Positions 8,750 through 17,505 of a DNA stretch of 53,441 nucleotides are shown here, one piece after another. The stretch's first letter is position 1; each line of letters opens with the position of its first letter. Both the position numbers and the translations under genes were made by a program. The DNA is from Actinomycetota bacterium (lineage in GTDB: Bacteria; Actinomycetota; Acidimicrobiia; Acidimicrobiales; Acidimicrobilacustridaceae). The stretch spans positions 1-53,441 of the forward strand of contig SYBH01000097.1 of the NCBI GenBank assembly GCA_005787345.1. Direction: 5' to 3'. The notes under the pieces are model-generated. The model did no database searches, was not told the DNA's origin, and worked only from the letters and a program-made list of their open reading frames with translations.

Positions 8750-9301
8750 AACTGACATACCGGCGGTGAGTTTTCGAACAAGTGGTTCGAAATGCGATAG
8801 CGGCAGAGTGTCGTAGTCGGTGTCAAATGCGATTTGATCCCATTCGTCGGCAAATTGTGCTGCCAGTTCAAACTGTTCGGTCGTGAGTTCGGCACGATGT
8901 TTCTCGCGTGCATCAGGATCGGCACCGAAATGCTGGTAGTAGTGCTTGCCTTGGAAATCTTGGTGTACACGAATCATTTGGTAAACGTCATCGCGTACGT
9001 ACGGCTTGATCATCTCAGCAGCGATCGCGCCGTGATTCGAGACCGTGATTGCCTTGCCGACGTCGTGCATGAGTGAGGCAAACACGACTTCCTCATCGGC
9101 ACCGGCGCGTTCGGCGAGGGTCGCGGTTTGAAGGCAATGGGTCAGCTGGTCGGCGTTGAACCCATCGGTGATCTCGCCGAGCGACTCAAGAAGCATCAGC
9201 ATTCGGTCAGCGACGCGCCCTTGATTGAGCGCGTGTTGGGTTCCGATATGCAGCCATTGTTCCTGAGTGGATTCGTCCATGCGGGTGAATGAAGTTGCCA
9301 T
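8747..9301 (-). CDS. HD-domain phosphohydrolase or oxygenase-like protein
   Basis: This 184-residue protein has an HD-superfamily metal site. His comes from the THCLQTATLAERAG helix near residues 58-71, and SLMHDVGKA near 82-90 supplies the His-Asp pair. NHGAIAAEMI and the VHQDFQGKHYYQHFG region carry more His residues. The His-rich second half recalls the PhnZ/MIOX branch, whose di-iron members are oxygenases, so phosphatase activity should not be assumed. No partner gene points to a substrate. An internal Met at residue 8 (position 9280) is an alternative start. Confidence 0.75.
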   Translation of the reverse strand: MATSFTRMDESTQEQWLHIGTQHALNQGRVADRMLMLLESLGEITDGFNADQLTHCLQTATLAERAGADEEVVFASLMHDVGKAITVSNHGAIAAEMIKPYVRDDVYQMIRVHQDFQGKHYYQHFGADPDAREKHRAELTTEQFELAAQFADEWDQIAFDTDYDTLPLSHFEPLVRKLTAGMSV

Positions 9302-9361
9302 GGCCTAAGTCTGCCCTCTCCGAACCCCTCTTGGCGGATTTTTACGAAGTCCCATTTTTGA

Positions 9362-9378
9362 GCACCCAAACTTGGTGC
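9362..9378. terminator. small inverted repeat after ispH
   Basis: GCACC-7 bases-GGTGC begins seven bases past the ispH stop on its strand. The stem is short and no T-run follows, so this is a weak terminator candidate. Confidence 0.25.
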
Positions 9379-9384
9379 GTTTGG

Positions 9385-10458
9385 TCAGGCGAGCGACGCG
9401 AGGACGTCGCTGGCATGGAGAGAACGATCTTGCGTTGGGGGGCGGGCATCGACTGCACCACCAAAAGCGAGCGTCGCTGCTGCGTCAATTGTGGCTATCA
9501 GATCTCGAAGGTTGCGTGGGGGAGGGAAGTACTCGTCCTCTTCTGTGACCTGCACAATCTCCACGCCATCGATTGGAGCAATTTTTGAAATGACCGACTC
9601 AACGAGCTCCTCAGGCGCAGATGCACCAGCGGTGACGCCGACAATTCCGTGGAGATCGTCGGGTAGTTCTTCGGCTTCGTTCACTCGATAGACGCGTGCG
9701 CAGCCGGCCTGTCGAGCGAGGCTTTCAAGTGCTCGTGTGTTGGACGAATTTGCTGAACCAATAACAACAACCGCATCGCATTTCGGAGCGATTTCAAGGA
9801 GTGCCGATTGACGGTTCGTCGTGGCAAAGCACAGGTCGGAGCGGCCGGGGACCCACATCTCTGGGAATCTCTCACGGGTGGCATCGAGCACGCTCGCCCA
9901 ATCACGATGACTCAACGTTGTTTGGGCAAGTAGCGCAACCGGTTCGGTGAACGATGGGAGTTGTGCAACCTCTTCGACTGATTCCACGCGGTGAATGTTG
10001 TCGGGGGCAACTGCCATCGTGCCTACAGCTTCTTCATGACCTTCATGGCCGATATAAACAATCTGGTACCCCTTGCCAGCACGCACTTTTACCTCGTGAT
10101 GCACTTTGGTGACCAGCGGGCAGACCGCATCGACCACGTAACCACCGCTTGACTGTGCAGCGGCCACGACTTCTGGGGCACTTCCGTGAGCCGACAACAT
10201 GATGGGACTGCCCGCTGGAACCTCTGCGATGTCATCGACGAAGACCACGCCCAGATCGCGGAATCGCTCAACGACTCGCTGGTTATGGACGATCTCGTGG
10301 TAGCAGTACACCGGCGCTTCGAATGAGCGAACCATCCAGGCCAATGCCTTAATTGCCATCTCGACCCCTGCGCAGAATCCTCGAGGGGCGGCGAGGAGAA
10401 CCTTCTGAACAACGGGAGATTCTGAATCAGGGAAAGGCTGTGCCGACTGCTCGTTCAT
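9385..10458 (-). CDS. ispH: 4-hydroxy-3-methylbut-2-enyl diphosphate reductase
   Basis: Last enzyme of the MEP isoprenoid pathway, a [4Fe-4S] reductase giving IPP and DMAPP. The three cluster cysteines are visible in RGFCAGVEMAIKAL, VDAVCPLVTKVHHEV and LCFATTNRQSALL. The proton-relay Glu lies in GHEGHEEAVG. The 357-residue form from the ATG at 10458 is preferred. A TAGCCT -10-like element sits eight bases upstream, as at many genes here. The open frame extends to a GTG at 10479 that would add seven residues. Divergent from the radical SAM gene, with start codons 35 bases apart. Confidence 0.95.
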   Translation of the reverse strand: MNEQSAQPFPDSESPVVQKVLLAAPRGFCAGVEMAIKALAWMVRSFEAPVYCYHEIVHNQRVVERFRDLGVVFVDDIAEVPAGSPIMLSAHGSAPEVVAAAQSSGGYVVDAVCPLVTKVHHEVKVRAGKGYQIVYIGHEGHEEAVGTMAVAPDNIHRVESVEEVAQLPSFTEPVALLAQTTLSHRDWASVLDATRERFPEMWVPGRSDLCFATTNRQSALLEIAPKCDAVVVIGSANSSNTRALESLARQAGCARVYRVNEAEELPDDLHGIVGVTAGASAPEELVESVISKIAPIDGVEIVQVTEEDEYFPPPRNLRDLIATIDAAATLAFGGAVDARPPTQDRSLHASDVLASLA

Positions 10459-10466
10459 GGAATCAC

Positions 10467-10472
10467 AGGCTA
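10467..10472 (-). promoter_or_regulatory. -10-like element of ispH
   Basis: Reads TAGCCT on the minus strand, eight bases before the ATG at 10458. It stands back to back with an identical TAGCCT serving the divergent gene, only seven bases away. Confidence 0.4.
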
Positions 10473-10479
10473 CCGGCAC

Positions 10480-10485
10480 TAGCCT
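10480..10485 (+). promoter_or_regulatory. -10-like element of the PDZ/radical SAM gene
   Basis: TAGCCT on the plus strand, eight bases before the ATG at 10494 and without a Shine-Dalgarno. It is the mirror of the ispH element. Confidence 0.4.
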
Positions 10486-10493
10486 TCGTCGCT

Positions 10494-11852
10494 ATGTCCT
10501 CGCCTCGAGTTGTTAGCGTCGCGCCCGCTTCGCCGGCCGAGCGAGCTGGTTTAGCGCCCGGCGACCTCATCGTTCGCCTCAATGGCGAAGTTCCTCGCGA
10601 CATCATCGCCTATCGGCTCCTTGCCGATGAAGGTGAACTCTGCCTCGACATTGATAGAGGTGGGCTCCAGATTTCGCTCGAAGTAGAGAAACAACCTGGT
10701 GAATCGCTCGGGGCCGAGATTCACTCGGCACTGTTCGACCAGGTCAGAACCTGTGACAACCATTGCGAGTTCTGCTTCATTTATCAACTGCCGCCCAATC
10801 TGCGTGAATCCCTGTATCTCAAAGACGACGATTATCGACTTTCTTTTCTCTATGGCAATTTCACGACACTCACTCGGTTCACCGAACTAGATCTCGAACG
10901 AGTTGTCACGGAACGGATTTCGCCGCTGCATGTTTCCATCCATGCGACTGATCCAGATCTGCGTTCCTCAATGCTCCGGAACCGGAGGGGAGCTTCGAGC
11001 CTTCGTTGGCTTCGCGCGTTGCTCGACCACGGGATCGAGGTCCACGGTCAGGTAGTCGTATGTCCTGGCAGGAACGATGGTGCGTTTCTCGACGAGACGC
11101 TGGCAACCGTGCTCGATTCGTATTCGGAATTGGCAACCTTGAGCGTTGTGCCTCTTGGAGTGAGCGATTTCAATACCGAGCCAACGATGCGTCCGCACAC
11201 GCAGGCCGAAGCAAGTGACGTAATCGATGCTGTTCATGATTGGCAGGACATCTACCTTGCAACACTCGGACGGCGTATCGTCCACGCCGCTGACGAGTAC
11301 TACTTGCTGGCGAATCGACCTTTTCCCGATCACAGTGTTTACGAAGATTTTCCGATGCACGAAGATGGCATCGGAATGGCGCGCACCTTTGAGCGTGAGT
11401 TCATGGGTGAGACTGCAACGCCGACTGGCGTCGCAACAGGATTTTTTGCCTGGGTCGATGGAGCGCCGCCCGAGGGATATCGGGCGCCCCGGGGTGGGGG
11501 GGAGATCTCGATTCGACCTCGTCCCAATGCACCCGTTGCCATCATTACTGGCGGCTACGGAGCTCAGATCCTCGGTCCCTTGGTCCAAACACTCGACCGC
11601 GATGACATACGTGTCCTCAGTGTGGAGAATCTTTTCTTCGGCGGCAACACTGGTGTGGCAGGTCTGCTCACCGGGGCCGATCTGATTCGTGTGCTCTCAA
11701 CTGAGCCCGAAGGTCACCGCTACCTCTTGCCCGATGTGTGTCTGTCGCAGGGACGTTTCCTCGATGGTCTCACTCCTGACGATCTGCCCCGACAGGTCGA
11801 GATCCTCCCGACAGATGGCATAGCCCTCCGTCGGGCACTGGAGCCGAAATGA
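10494..11852 (+). CDS. PDZ-radical SAM-DUF512 protein
   Basis: A 452-residue three-part protein. A PDZ-like N-terminus carries SPAERAGLAPGDLIVRLNGE near residues 12-31. A radical SAM cluster CDNHCEFCF (CX3CX2C) lies near residues 87-95. A long DUF512-type C-terminus contains ADEYYLLANRP, YEDFPMHEDGIGM and a GGYGAQIL segment. The family is widespread and often sits beside der (engA), as here with a four-base overlap (ATGA). Its substrate is not established to my knowledge. The ATG at 10494 is chosen over upstream in-frame codons because the PDZ begins there and TAGCCT lies eight bases before it. Confidence 0.9.
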   Translation: MSSPRVVSVAPASPAERAGLAPGDLIVRLNGEVPRDIIAYRLLADEGELCLDIDRGGLQISLEVEKQPGESLGAEIHSALFDQVRTCDNHCEFCFIYQLPPNLRESLYLKDDDYRLSFLYGNFTTLTRFTELDLERVVTERISPLHVSIHATDPDLRSSMLRNRRGASSLRWLRALLDHGIEVHGQVVVCPGRNDGAFLDETLATVLDSYSELATLSVVPLGVSDFNTEPTMRPHTQAEASDVIDAVHDWQDIYLATLGRRIVHAADEYYLLANRPFPDHSVYEDFPMHEDGIGMARTFEREFMGETATPTGVATGFFAWVDGAPPEGYRAPRGGGEISIRPRPNAPVAIITGGYGAQILGPLVQTLDRDDIRVLSVENLFFGGNTGVAGLLTGADLIRVLSTEPEGHRYLLPDVCLSQGRFLDGLTPDDLPRQVEILPTDGIALRRALEPK

Positions 11853-13168
11853 GTACCCAACCCATCGACCTTCCGCTGGTTGCGGTCGTGGGCCGACCCA
11901 ATGTTGGCAAGTCGACACTCTTCAATCGAATTGTCGGTCGTCGAGAAGCAATTGTTGAAGAGAAGCCCGGCGTTACCCGTGATCGAAAAGAAGTTGTAGC
12001 CGAGTGGCAGGCACGCGAGTTTCGACTGGTCGACACCGGTGGATGGATGCCGGGAGGTGACTCACTCGACGAGAAGGTTTCAAGACAGAGCGAGAAGGCA
12101 ATTCTCGAAGCCGATGTCGTGCTCTTTGTTGTTGACGTCACGGTCGGCATCACTGAAGAAGACAGTCGTGTTGCTCAGATTCTCCGTCGGAATGGCCGCC
12201 CAGTTCTCCTTGTGGCCAACAAGGTCGATGACACAAATCGGGAATCTGCAATTTGGGACCTACTCGGACTGGGAGTTGGCAATCCATTCCCCGTAAGCGC
12301 TCTGCACGGACGAGGGACTGGCGATCTTCTCGAATCGCTCATGCTCGAATTTCCTCCCGAGCCCGAAGTAGTTGTCGACGAGGACGAAGTCGAAGCTGAC
12401 AAAATTTTCTCCGTCTCGATTGTCGGTAGACCCAATGTCGGCAAGTCAACACTCTTCAATCGTCTGATTGGCGATGAACGATCGGTAGTGCACGACATGC
12501 CGGGAACGACCAGAGACGCAGTGGACACCATTGTCGAGACGGAGGACGGCCCGATTCGCTTTGTCGATACAGCGGGAATGCGCCGTCGAAGCAAGGTCGA
12601 CGAATCGACCGAGTACTACTCGCTTGTACGTGCGCTTCAAGCGATCGATCGGTCCGATGTTGCGATGCTTGTTATCGATGCAACTGTAGGGGTGACGGCG
12701 CAGGATCAACGTCTGGCAGAGCGGATCGACGCCGCCGGCTGCCCTGTGGTTGTGCTGCTCAATAAGTGGGAACTTCTCGATGCCGATGCTCGTGATGATG
12801 TGGGTTACCAAATCAGTCAACGTCTGCATTTCATTGGGGAGTCACCTGTCCTGAAGATCAGCGCGCTTTCAGGGAAGGGTGTACATCGTTTGCTCCCCGC
12901 CCTCTCCGGAACCATCGAGGACTACCACCGCCGAGTACCAACTCGAAAGGTCAATCAGGTTCTGCGCGCTGCACAAGCCGCTCAACCGGGTCCACATGGA
13001 GCGAGGGTTCTCTACGCGACGCAGGGTGCGACGGATCCGCCGACATTCACACTGTTTGCAAACAAGGAAATCCCACCTTCCTATCTGCGATACCTCGAGC
13101 GCTCCCTTCGTGAAGCGTTCGACATGGGTGCAACACCGATCAAGATGCGAGTGCGGAAGCGGGACTGA
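11849..13168 (+). CDS. der: ribosome-associated GTPase Der (EngA)
   Basis: Tandem GTPase needed for 50S subunit maturation. The 439-residue product has two G domains. Each has GRPNVGKSTLFNR (residues about 11-23 and 192-204), a switch Thr, a DT(G/A)GM-type motif and NK(V/W)(D/E). A C-terminal KH-like domain ends near KMRVRKRD. Length is standard. The ATG overlaps the stop of the DUF512 gene, and the small zinc-ribbon gene begins five bases after the der stop. Confidence 0.97.
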   Translation: MSTQPIDLPLVAVVGRPNVGKSTLFNRIVGRREAIVEEKPGVTRDRKEVVAEWQAREFRLVDTGGWMPGGDSLDEKVSRQSEKAILEADVVLFVVDVTVGITEEDSRVAQILRRNGRPVLLVANKVDDTNRESAIWDLLGLGVGNPFPVSALHGRGTGDLLESLMLEFPPEPEVVVDEDEVEADKIFSVSIVGRPNVGKSTLFNRLIGDERSVVHDMPGTTRDAVDTIVETEDGPIRFVDTAGMRRRSKVDESTEYYSLVRALQAIDRSDVAMLVIDATVGVTAQDQRLAERIDAAGCPVVVLLNKWELLDADARDDVGYQISQRLHFIGESPVLKISALSGKGVHRLLPALSGTIEDYHRRVPTRKVNQVLRAAQAAQPGPHGARVLYATQGATDPPTFTLFANKEIPPSYLRYLERSLREAFDMGATPIKMRVRKRD

Positions 13169-13172
13169 CCCA

Positions 13173-13373
13173 ATGCCGTGGTGCGAAGAATGTTCCAAGT
13201 TTTGGAACCCGAATTCATTGCCGCCCGACGGGACGTGCCCGGCCTGCGGTCGCATGATCGGAGAACCACCGAAAATTCAGAAGGTCCCATGGCATTTCTG
13301 GATTCTGGTACTGGCTGCAGGTCTGTACCTCGGTTGGCGTGCAATTCAAGGTGTCATCTGGCTGCTGCAATGA
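13173..13373 (+). CDS. small zinc-ribbon membrane protein
   Basis: This 66-residue protein starts MPWCEECSKFW. It has two CXXC knuckles (CEEC at 4-7 and CPAC near 21-24) predicted to bind one zinc. A single hydrophobic segment (FWILVLAAGLYLGWRAIQG, near residues 42-60) follows at the C-terminus. It lies five bases after der and ends as the next gene's ribosome site begins, so it is probably cotranscribed with der. No function is recognised. It may be a membrane-tethered zinc ribbon. Confidence 0.7.
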   Translation: MPWCEECSKFWNPNSLPPDGTCPACGRMIGEPPKIQKVPWHFWILVLAAGLYLGWRAIQGVIWLLQ

Positions 13374-13383
13374 GAGGAATGAG

Positions 13384-14892
13384 TTGATCGTGGACAGTGG
13401 TGTGGTCGAATTAGCGATTATCGGCAGTGGCTTTGGCGGACTTGGGGCTGGAGTGATGGCCATAGAACAGGGGATTGATTCCTTTGTGATTCTCGAACGA
13501 GCCAAAGCAGTTGGGGGCACCTGGCGGGACAACACCTACCCCGGATGTGCGTGCGACATCCCCAGCCATCTTTATTCATTTTCGTTTGCGCAGAATTCCG
13601 AATGGAGTCGTAGTTATCCCGCTCAACCGGAGATCGAGGAGTACCTCGAACGTGTCACCGACAACTACAGACTTCATTCGCGCGTTCGCTTCGGCTTTGA
13701 TGTTGCTGAGGTGCGATGGCTTCAGGAGCAAACGTGTTGGTCCATTACTTCTCATGAGGGCGACATCGTCCTCGCGTCGGCCGTCATTTCAGCCACCGGT
13801 CCGCTGAGTCAGCCCGCAACACCCGATTTTCCCGGGCTCTCGGACTTTGCTGGCGAGGTCTTCCACTCCGCGAACTGGCGACACGATGTTTCTCTTGACG
13901 GTAAGAAGGTTGGTGTCGTCGGCACGGGTGCATCGGCTATTCAACTTGTTCCGGCAATCGCAGACGATGTCGAACACCTTGATGTTTTCCAGCGGACCCC
14001 ACCTTGGGTGCTCCCTCGGGATGATCGTCCGGCTCCTTTGTGGCGTCGATACCTCTATCAATGGTTGCCCTTTTTGCAGCGTCTTCACCGCTGGCGCATC
14101 TATGCCCGTCAAGAGTTTCTGTCCTTGGCGTTTCTCGGGAAGGGCAAAATTGCGAACGCGATGACGGAGCGCATCAAACAAGAGACAAAAACTCTGATTG
14201 ATGCGTCGTTTCCTGACCCTGAAATAGCCGCTGCGCTGGTTCCTACGTTCAAGCCCGGCTGCAAGCGGCTTTTGATTTCAAACGACTGGTATTCAGCGTT
14301 GGCGAAGCCAAACGTTGATGTTGTCACGGCTTCAATTGAACGCGTCGATGCGACGGGTATCACCACCTCCGATGATCGCCATCATGAACTCGATGTGTTG
14401 GTACTTGCGACAGGGTTTGCCGTGACTGACTTTCCGTCGCCCTTGACTTTCATTGGCCGCAACGGAGTGAACCTGGCCGAACATTGGGAAGATGGGGCTT
14501 CAACTGATTTTGGGATCACGGTCTCAGGATTTCCGAACCTGTGGTTCCTGGCCGGTCCCGGAACGGGTCTCGGACATAATTCCATCGTCTTCATGATCGA
14601 AGTCCAACTTCAGCAGATCGGACGCGCTCTCAGATACATGCGAAGCGAATCAGTGGCGTCAATCGAACTTCGGCAAGAAGTTGAGGACGCCTCGTATGCC
14701 GAGTTGCAGCGAAGAGTTGCCACCACGGTATGGGCCTCAGGATGTTCGAGTTGGTACATCCGAGAGAACGGCAGAGTCGACACGATTTGGCCTGGAACCA
14801 CGACCGAGTACTGGTGGCGAGCCCGACGTTTCGCTCCCAATCGTTATTTGATGACTGCCGGCCGATTCGGTCAGATCACCCCTTCTCGCTAA
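13384..14892 (+). CDS. flavin-containing (Baeyer-Villiger-type) monooxygenase
   Basis: NAD(P)H- and FAD-dependent monooxygenase of roughly 500 residues. The FAD motif GSGFGGLGAG is near the N-terminus. The pattern GGTWRDNTYPGCACDIPSHLY follows near residues 41-61. The second dinucleotide motif VGVVGTGASAIQ lies in the middle. FAGEVFHSANWRH matches the Baeyer-Villiger fingerprint FXGXXXHXXXW, with Arg where Pro or Asp is typical. The TTG at 13384 is chosen because GAGAGGA lies about five bases upstream; GTG at 13390 is the main alternative. The substrate (ketone, steroid or other) cannot be told. No partner genes are nearby. Confidence 0.85.
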   Translation: MIVDSGVVELAIIGSGFGGLGAGVMAIEQGIDSFVILERAKAVGGTWRDNTYPGCACDIPSHLYSFSFAQNSEWSRSYPAQPEIEEYLERVTDNYRLHSRVRFGFDVAEVRWLQEQTCWSITSHEGDIVLASAVISATGPLSQPATPDFPGLSDFAGEVFHSANWRHDVSLDGKKVGVVGTGASAIQLVPAIADDVEHLDVFQRTPPWVLPRDDRPAPLWRRYLYQWLPFLQRLHRWRIYARQEFLSLAFLGKGKIANAMTERIKQETKTLIDASFPDPEIAAALVPTFKPGCKRLLISNDWYSALAKPNVDVVTASIERVDATGITTSDDRHHELDVLVLATGFAVTDFPSPLTFIGRNGVNLAEHWEDGASTDFGITVSGFPNLWFLAGPGTGLGHNSIVFMIEVQLQQIGRALRYMRSESVASIELRQEVEDASYAELQRRVATTVWASGCSSWYIRENGRVDTIWPGTTTEYWWRARRFAPNRYLMTAGRFGQITPSR

Positions 14893-14905
14893 GGTGTTCT
14901 GTCCA

Positions 14906-14983
14906 CGGGCTGTGGCGCAGCTTGGTTAGCGCGTCGGTCTGGGGGACCGAAGGTCGTGGGTTCGAATCCCGCCAGCCCGACCA
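14906..14983 (+). tRNA. tRNA-Pro (anticodon GGG), CCA encoded
   Basis: Acceptor CGGGCTG pairs with CAGCCCG, and the D-arm is GCGC...GCGC. The anticodon arm is TCGGT-CTGGGGG-ACCGA with GGG at 34-36, and the T-arm is GTGGG-TTCGAAT-CCCGC. Discriminator A is followed by a genomic CCA. It lies just after the monooxygenase gene. Confidence 0.96.
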
Positions 14984-14990
14984 GATACGA

Positions 14991-15015
14991 GCGGGGTGCC
15001 ACACTGGCACCCCGC
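14991..15015. terminator. strong hairpin between tRNA-Pro and lysS
   Basis: An 11-base-pair perfect stem (left arm GCGGGGTGCCA) closes a three-base CAC loop. No T-run follows. It sits eight bases after the tRNA CCA and 32 bases before the lysS start, so it may terminate or process the tRNA transcript. Confidence 0.55.
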
Positions 15016-15046
15016 CCAGTTACCCCCGAGAACTCTAGGAAGACTG

Positions 15047-16630
15047 ATGTCAGACGAGAACGCAGCAGAGTCCTCCTCAGAAACGCTAGATAGTCCTGAA
15101 GACTTTGAGGCTTCCTCCGAGGAGCGGGCCTCTATCCGTGCCCAACGGCTCGAGCGAGTCGGCCAATTGCGGGCTGCGGGAGTCGACCCGTACCCCTATC
15201 GCTTTGAGCGATCCTCCGATATCGGCTCAGTCCGAGATAACTGGAGCACCCTCGAAGCTGGTTCCGAAACAGGCGCCGTCGTCCGCCTCGCCGGAAGACT
15301 CATGCTCAAGAGAGAGCAGGGACGGCTCACGTTCGGTCAACTACGAGATCGGTCTGGCGAGATCCAACTGTTCGTCTCAGCCGGGGTGTTAGGGAAGGAA
15401 TTCTTCGCTGAGTTCAATCAACTCGATCGAGGCGACTGGGTTGGTGTCGAGGGCGAGATCATGGCCACCAAAAAGGGTGAGCTCTCAGTCAAGGTTTCCG
15501 ATTGGGTGCTGTTAAGCAAAGCGTTGCGACCACTTCCTGATAAGTGGAAGGGCCTTTCCGATATTGATGCTCGTTATCGTCAGCGTTACGTCGACCTCAC
15601 GGTGAACCCGGATGCTCGAAGGGTGTTTGAAACACGCTTTGCTGCGGTTGACGCAATTCGAAGTGTGCTTCGTGAACGCGGCTATCTAGAAGTTGAGACG
15701 CCGATTTTGAACTTGCAGCAAGGCGGCGCCACTGCGCGGCCTTTTGTTACGCATTACAACGCTCTGACTCTCGACACCTACTTGCGCATCGCCCTCGAGC
15801 TTCCGTTGAAGCGTCTTCTTGTTGGCGGACTCGATCGTGTTTTCGAAATTGGTCGCGTCTTCCGCAACGAGGGGATCGATACCCGCCACAATCCCGAATT
15901 CACGATGCTTGAGTCCTACGAGGCATTCGCTGACTACAACGACATGATGGAACTCGTTGAGGTTCTTGTTTCTTCGGCTGCTATTGCTGCAAACGGCACT
16001 ACGAAGGTTGAGCTTCGGGGCACATCTGTTGACTTGGCGCCACCATGGCGCAGAGTCACGATGGTCGATCTCATCAAGGAAGTTGTGGGTGTCGACATCA
16101 ATCCTGGGATGGAACTCTCGGAAACAAGAGCGATTCTCGATGGGCTTGGACTCGAATGGAAGGACTCATGGGGGCCTGGACGGTGCACACACGAGGTCTA
16201 CGACGAACTCGTTGAGTCAAAAGTGATGGAACCCACGATTGTTTTTGATCACCCGCGTGAGACATCGCCACTCGCAAAACCGCACCGAAAGGACCCGTCT
16301 CTTGTTGAACGCTTTGAAGTCATCGTCGATGGGCGTGAGTTAGCCAACGCTTACAGCGAGCTCAACGACCCAGTAGAACAATTTGCTCGCTTTCAAGAGG
16401 AAGCAGCCCACAAGGCCGCCGGCGATCCTGAAGCGGGCGATGTCGACCTCGATTACATCCGAGCGCTTGAGTACGGGATGCCCCCAGCGGGCGGTCTCGG
16501 TATAGGCATTGACCGCCTTGTAATGGTCCTTGCAGCAGTCGAGAGCATTCGTGAGGTCATCTTGTTTCCCACGCTTCGACCCGAACACGGTCTAACTGAA
16601 GAAGATTTCTCCTCCGGTCCTACTGTCTAG
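15047..16630 (+). CDS. lysS: lysyl-tRNA synthetase, class II
   Basis: Charges tRNA-Lys. An acidic 30-residue N-terminal tail precedes the OB-fold anticodon-binding domain (VRLAGRLMLKREQGRLTFGQL near residues 80-100). The catalytic core has motif 2 RNEGIDTRHNPEFTMLE near residues 273-289 and motif 3 GGLGIGIDRLVMVL near 482-495. The 527-residue form starts at ATG 15047 with AGGAAG a few bases before it; the open frame upstream runs through the hairpin and tRNA. The gene follows tRNA-Pro closely but no operon link is implied. Confidence 0.96.
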   Translation: MSDENAAESSSETLDSPEDFEASSEERASIRAQRLERVGQLRAAGVDPYPYRFERSSDIGSVRDNWSTLEAGSETGAVVRLAGRLMLKREQGRLTFGQLRDRSGEIQLFVSAGVLGKEFFAEFNQLDRGDWVGVEGEIMATKKGELSVKVSDWVLLSKALRPLPDKWKGLSDIDARYRQRYVDLTVNPDARRVFETRFAAVDAIRSVLRERGYLEVETPILNLQQGGATARPFVTHYNALTLDTYLRIALELPLKRLLVGGLDRVFEIGRVFRNEGIDTRHNPEFTMLESYEAFADYNDMMELVEVLVSSAAIAANGTTKVELRGTSVDLAPPWRRVTMVDLIKEVVGVDINPGMELSETRAILDGLGLEWKDSWGPGRCTHEVYDELVESKVMEPTIVFDHPRETSPLAKPHRKDPSLVERFEVIVDGRELANAYSELNDPVEQFARFQEEAAHKAAGDPEAGDVDLDYIRALEYGMPPAGGLGIGIDRLVMVLAAVESIREVILFPTLRPEHGLTEEDFSSGPTV

Positions 16631-16769
16631 GAATGCGCAAGTCAGAAATGGGAGGTCGCCGTACGAGCTATACGTTTGTATTTGCCACTGATGTTGCTTT
16701 GCTCTATCTGGCAGGTCGGGCGGTCGTTGGCGGATCTGTTATTCCTCGAGCGAGTGAGTAGGTCCAGTC

Positions 16770-17501
16770 ATGTGTGGGCGGTTCACGAGTACTACGCCAG
16801 CTTCGGAACTGGCGGAGTTTTTCGAGGCAGAGACAGATCTTCTCGATGGAAACGAGAATTACAACGTCACTCCAACTAGTGACATTGCTGTTGTGCGCCA
16901 AGATGCAAGCGGTCAACGTCGGCTCGATCTGATGTTTTGGGGCCTGGTACCGAGTTGGGCAGAAAGTCCTGCGATCGGCTCTCGTCTTAGTAATGCTCGG
17001 TCCGAAACCGTTGCGGTGAAGCCATCGTTTCGATCATCTTTTCGACGTCAACGATGCCTCATTCCCGTTGATGGATTCTATGAGTGGGTTTCTGTGCCGG
17101 AACGAAAGAAGAAGCAACCGGTCTACATCTCGTCGACTGATGGCAACCCCCTTGCATTCGCGGGCATTTGGGAAACTTGGCGCGGTAAAGACGAGCCACA
17201 AACCGCTGATGAACTTCGTTCTTGTTCGATCATCACCGGACCTCCGAACGAATTGATCGCGCCTCTCCATGATCGAATGCCGATGATTCTGCCGCGGCAT
17301 CAGTGGGCCCAATGGCTTGATCCATTGAATGACCGCATTGATGAACTGCATGCGCTGTTGAGACCAGCTCCAGAGTCATGGTTGCAGTGGTGGCCGGTTT
17401 CAATAGCGGTAAACAACGCGCGCAATCGCGACGCGTTGCTCATCCAACGCGTCGAGGTCATCGCGGACGGCCAAGCTGAAGGGCAAGGTCGCCTGTTATA
17501 G
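16770..17501 (+). CDS. SRAP-domain protein (YedK/HMCES family)
   Basis: Forms a covalent thiazolidine crosslink with abasic sites in single-stranded DNA, protecting them. The catalytic Cys is residue 2 in MCGRF, exposed after Met removal. Other active-site elements are NYNVTPTS near residue 31, SNARSETV near 75, DGFYEWV with the conserved Glu near 104 and HDRMPMIL with the His near 167. Length of 243 residues is typical. It stands alone between lysS and the convergent HIT gene. The 139 bases upstream hold no clear gene. Confidence 0.94.
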   Translation: MCGRFTSTTPASELAEFFEAETDLLDGNENYNVTPTSDIAVVRQDASGQRRLDLMFWGLVPSWAESPAIGSRLSNARSETVAVKPSFRSSFRRQRCLIPVDGFYEWVSVPERKKKQPVYISSTDGNPLAFAGIWETWRGKDEPQTADELRSCSIITGPPNELIAPLHDRMPMILPRHQWAQWLDPLNDRIDELHALLRPAPESWLQWWPVSIAVNNARNRDALLIQRVEVIADGQAEGQGRLL

Positions 17502-17505
17502 CCGG

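Noticed and set aside
14996-15046. Upstream extension of lysS
   Set aside because: Its codons read through the hairpin after tRNA-Pro. ATG 15047 with AGGAAG is the plausible start.
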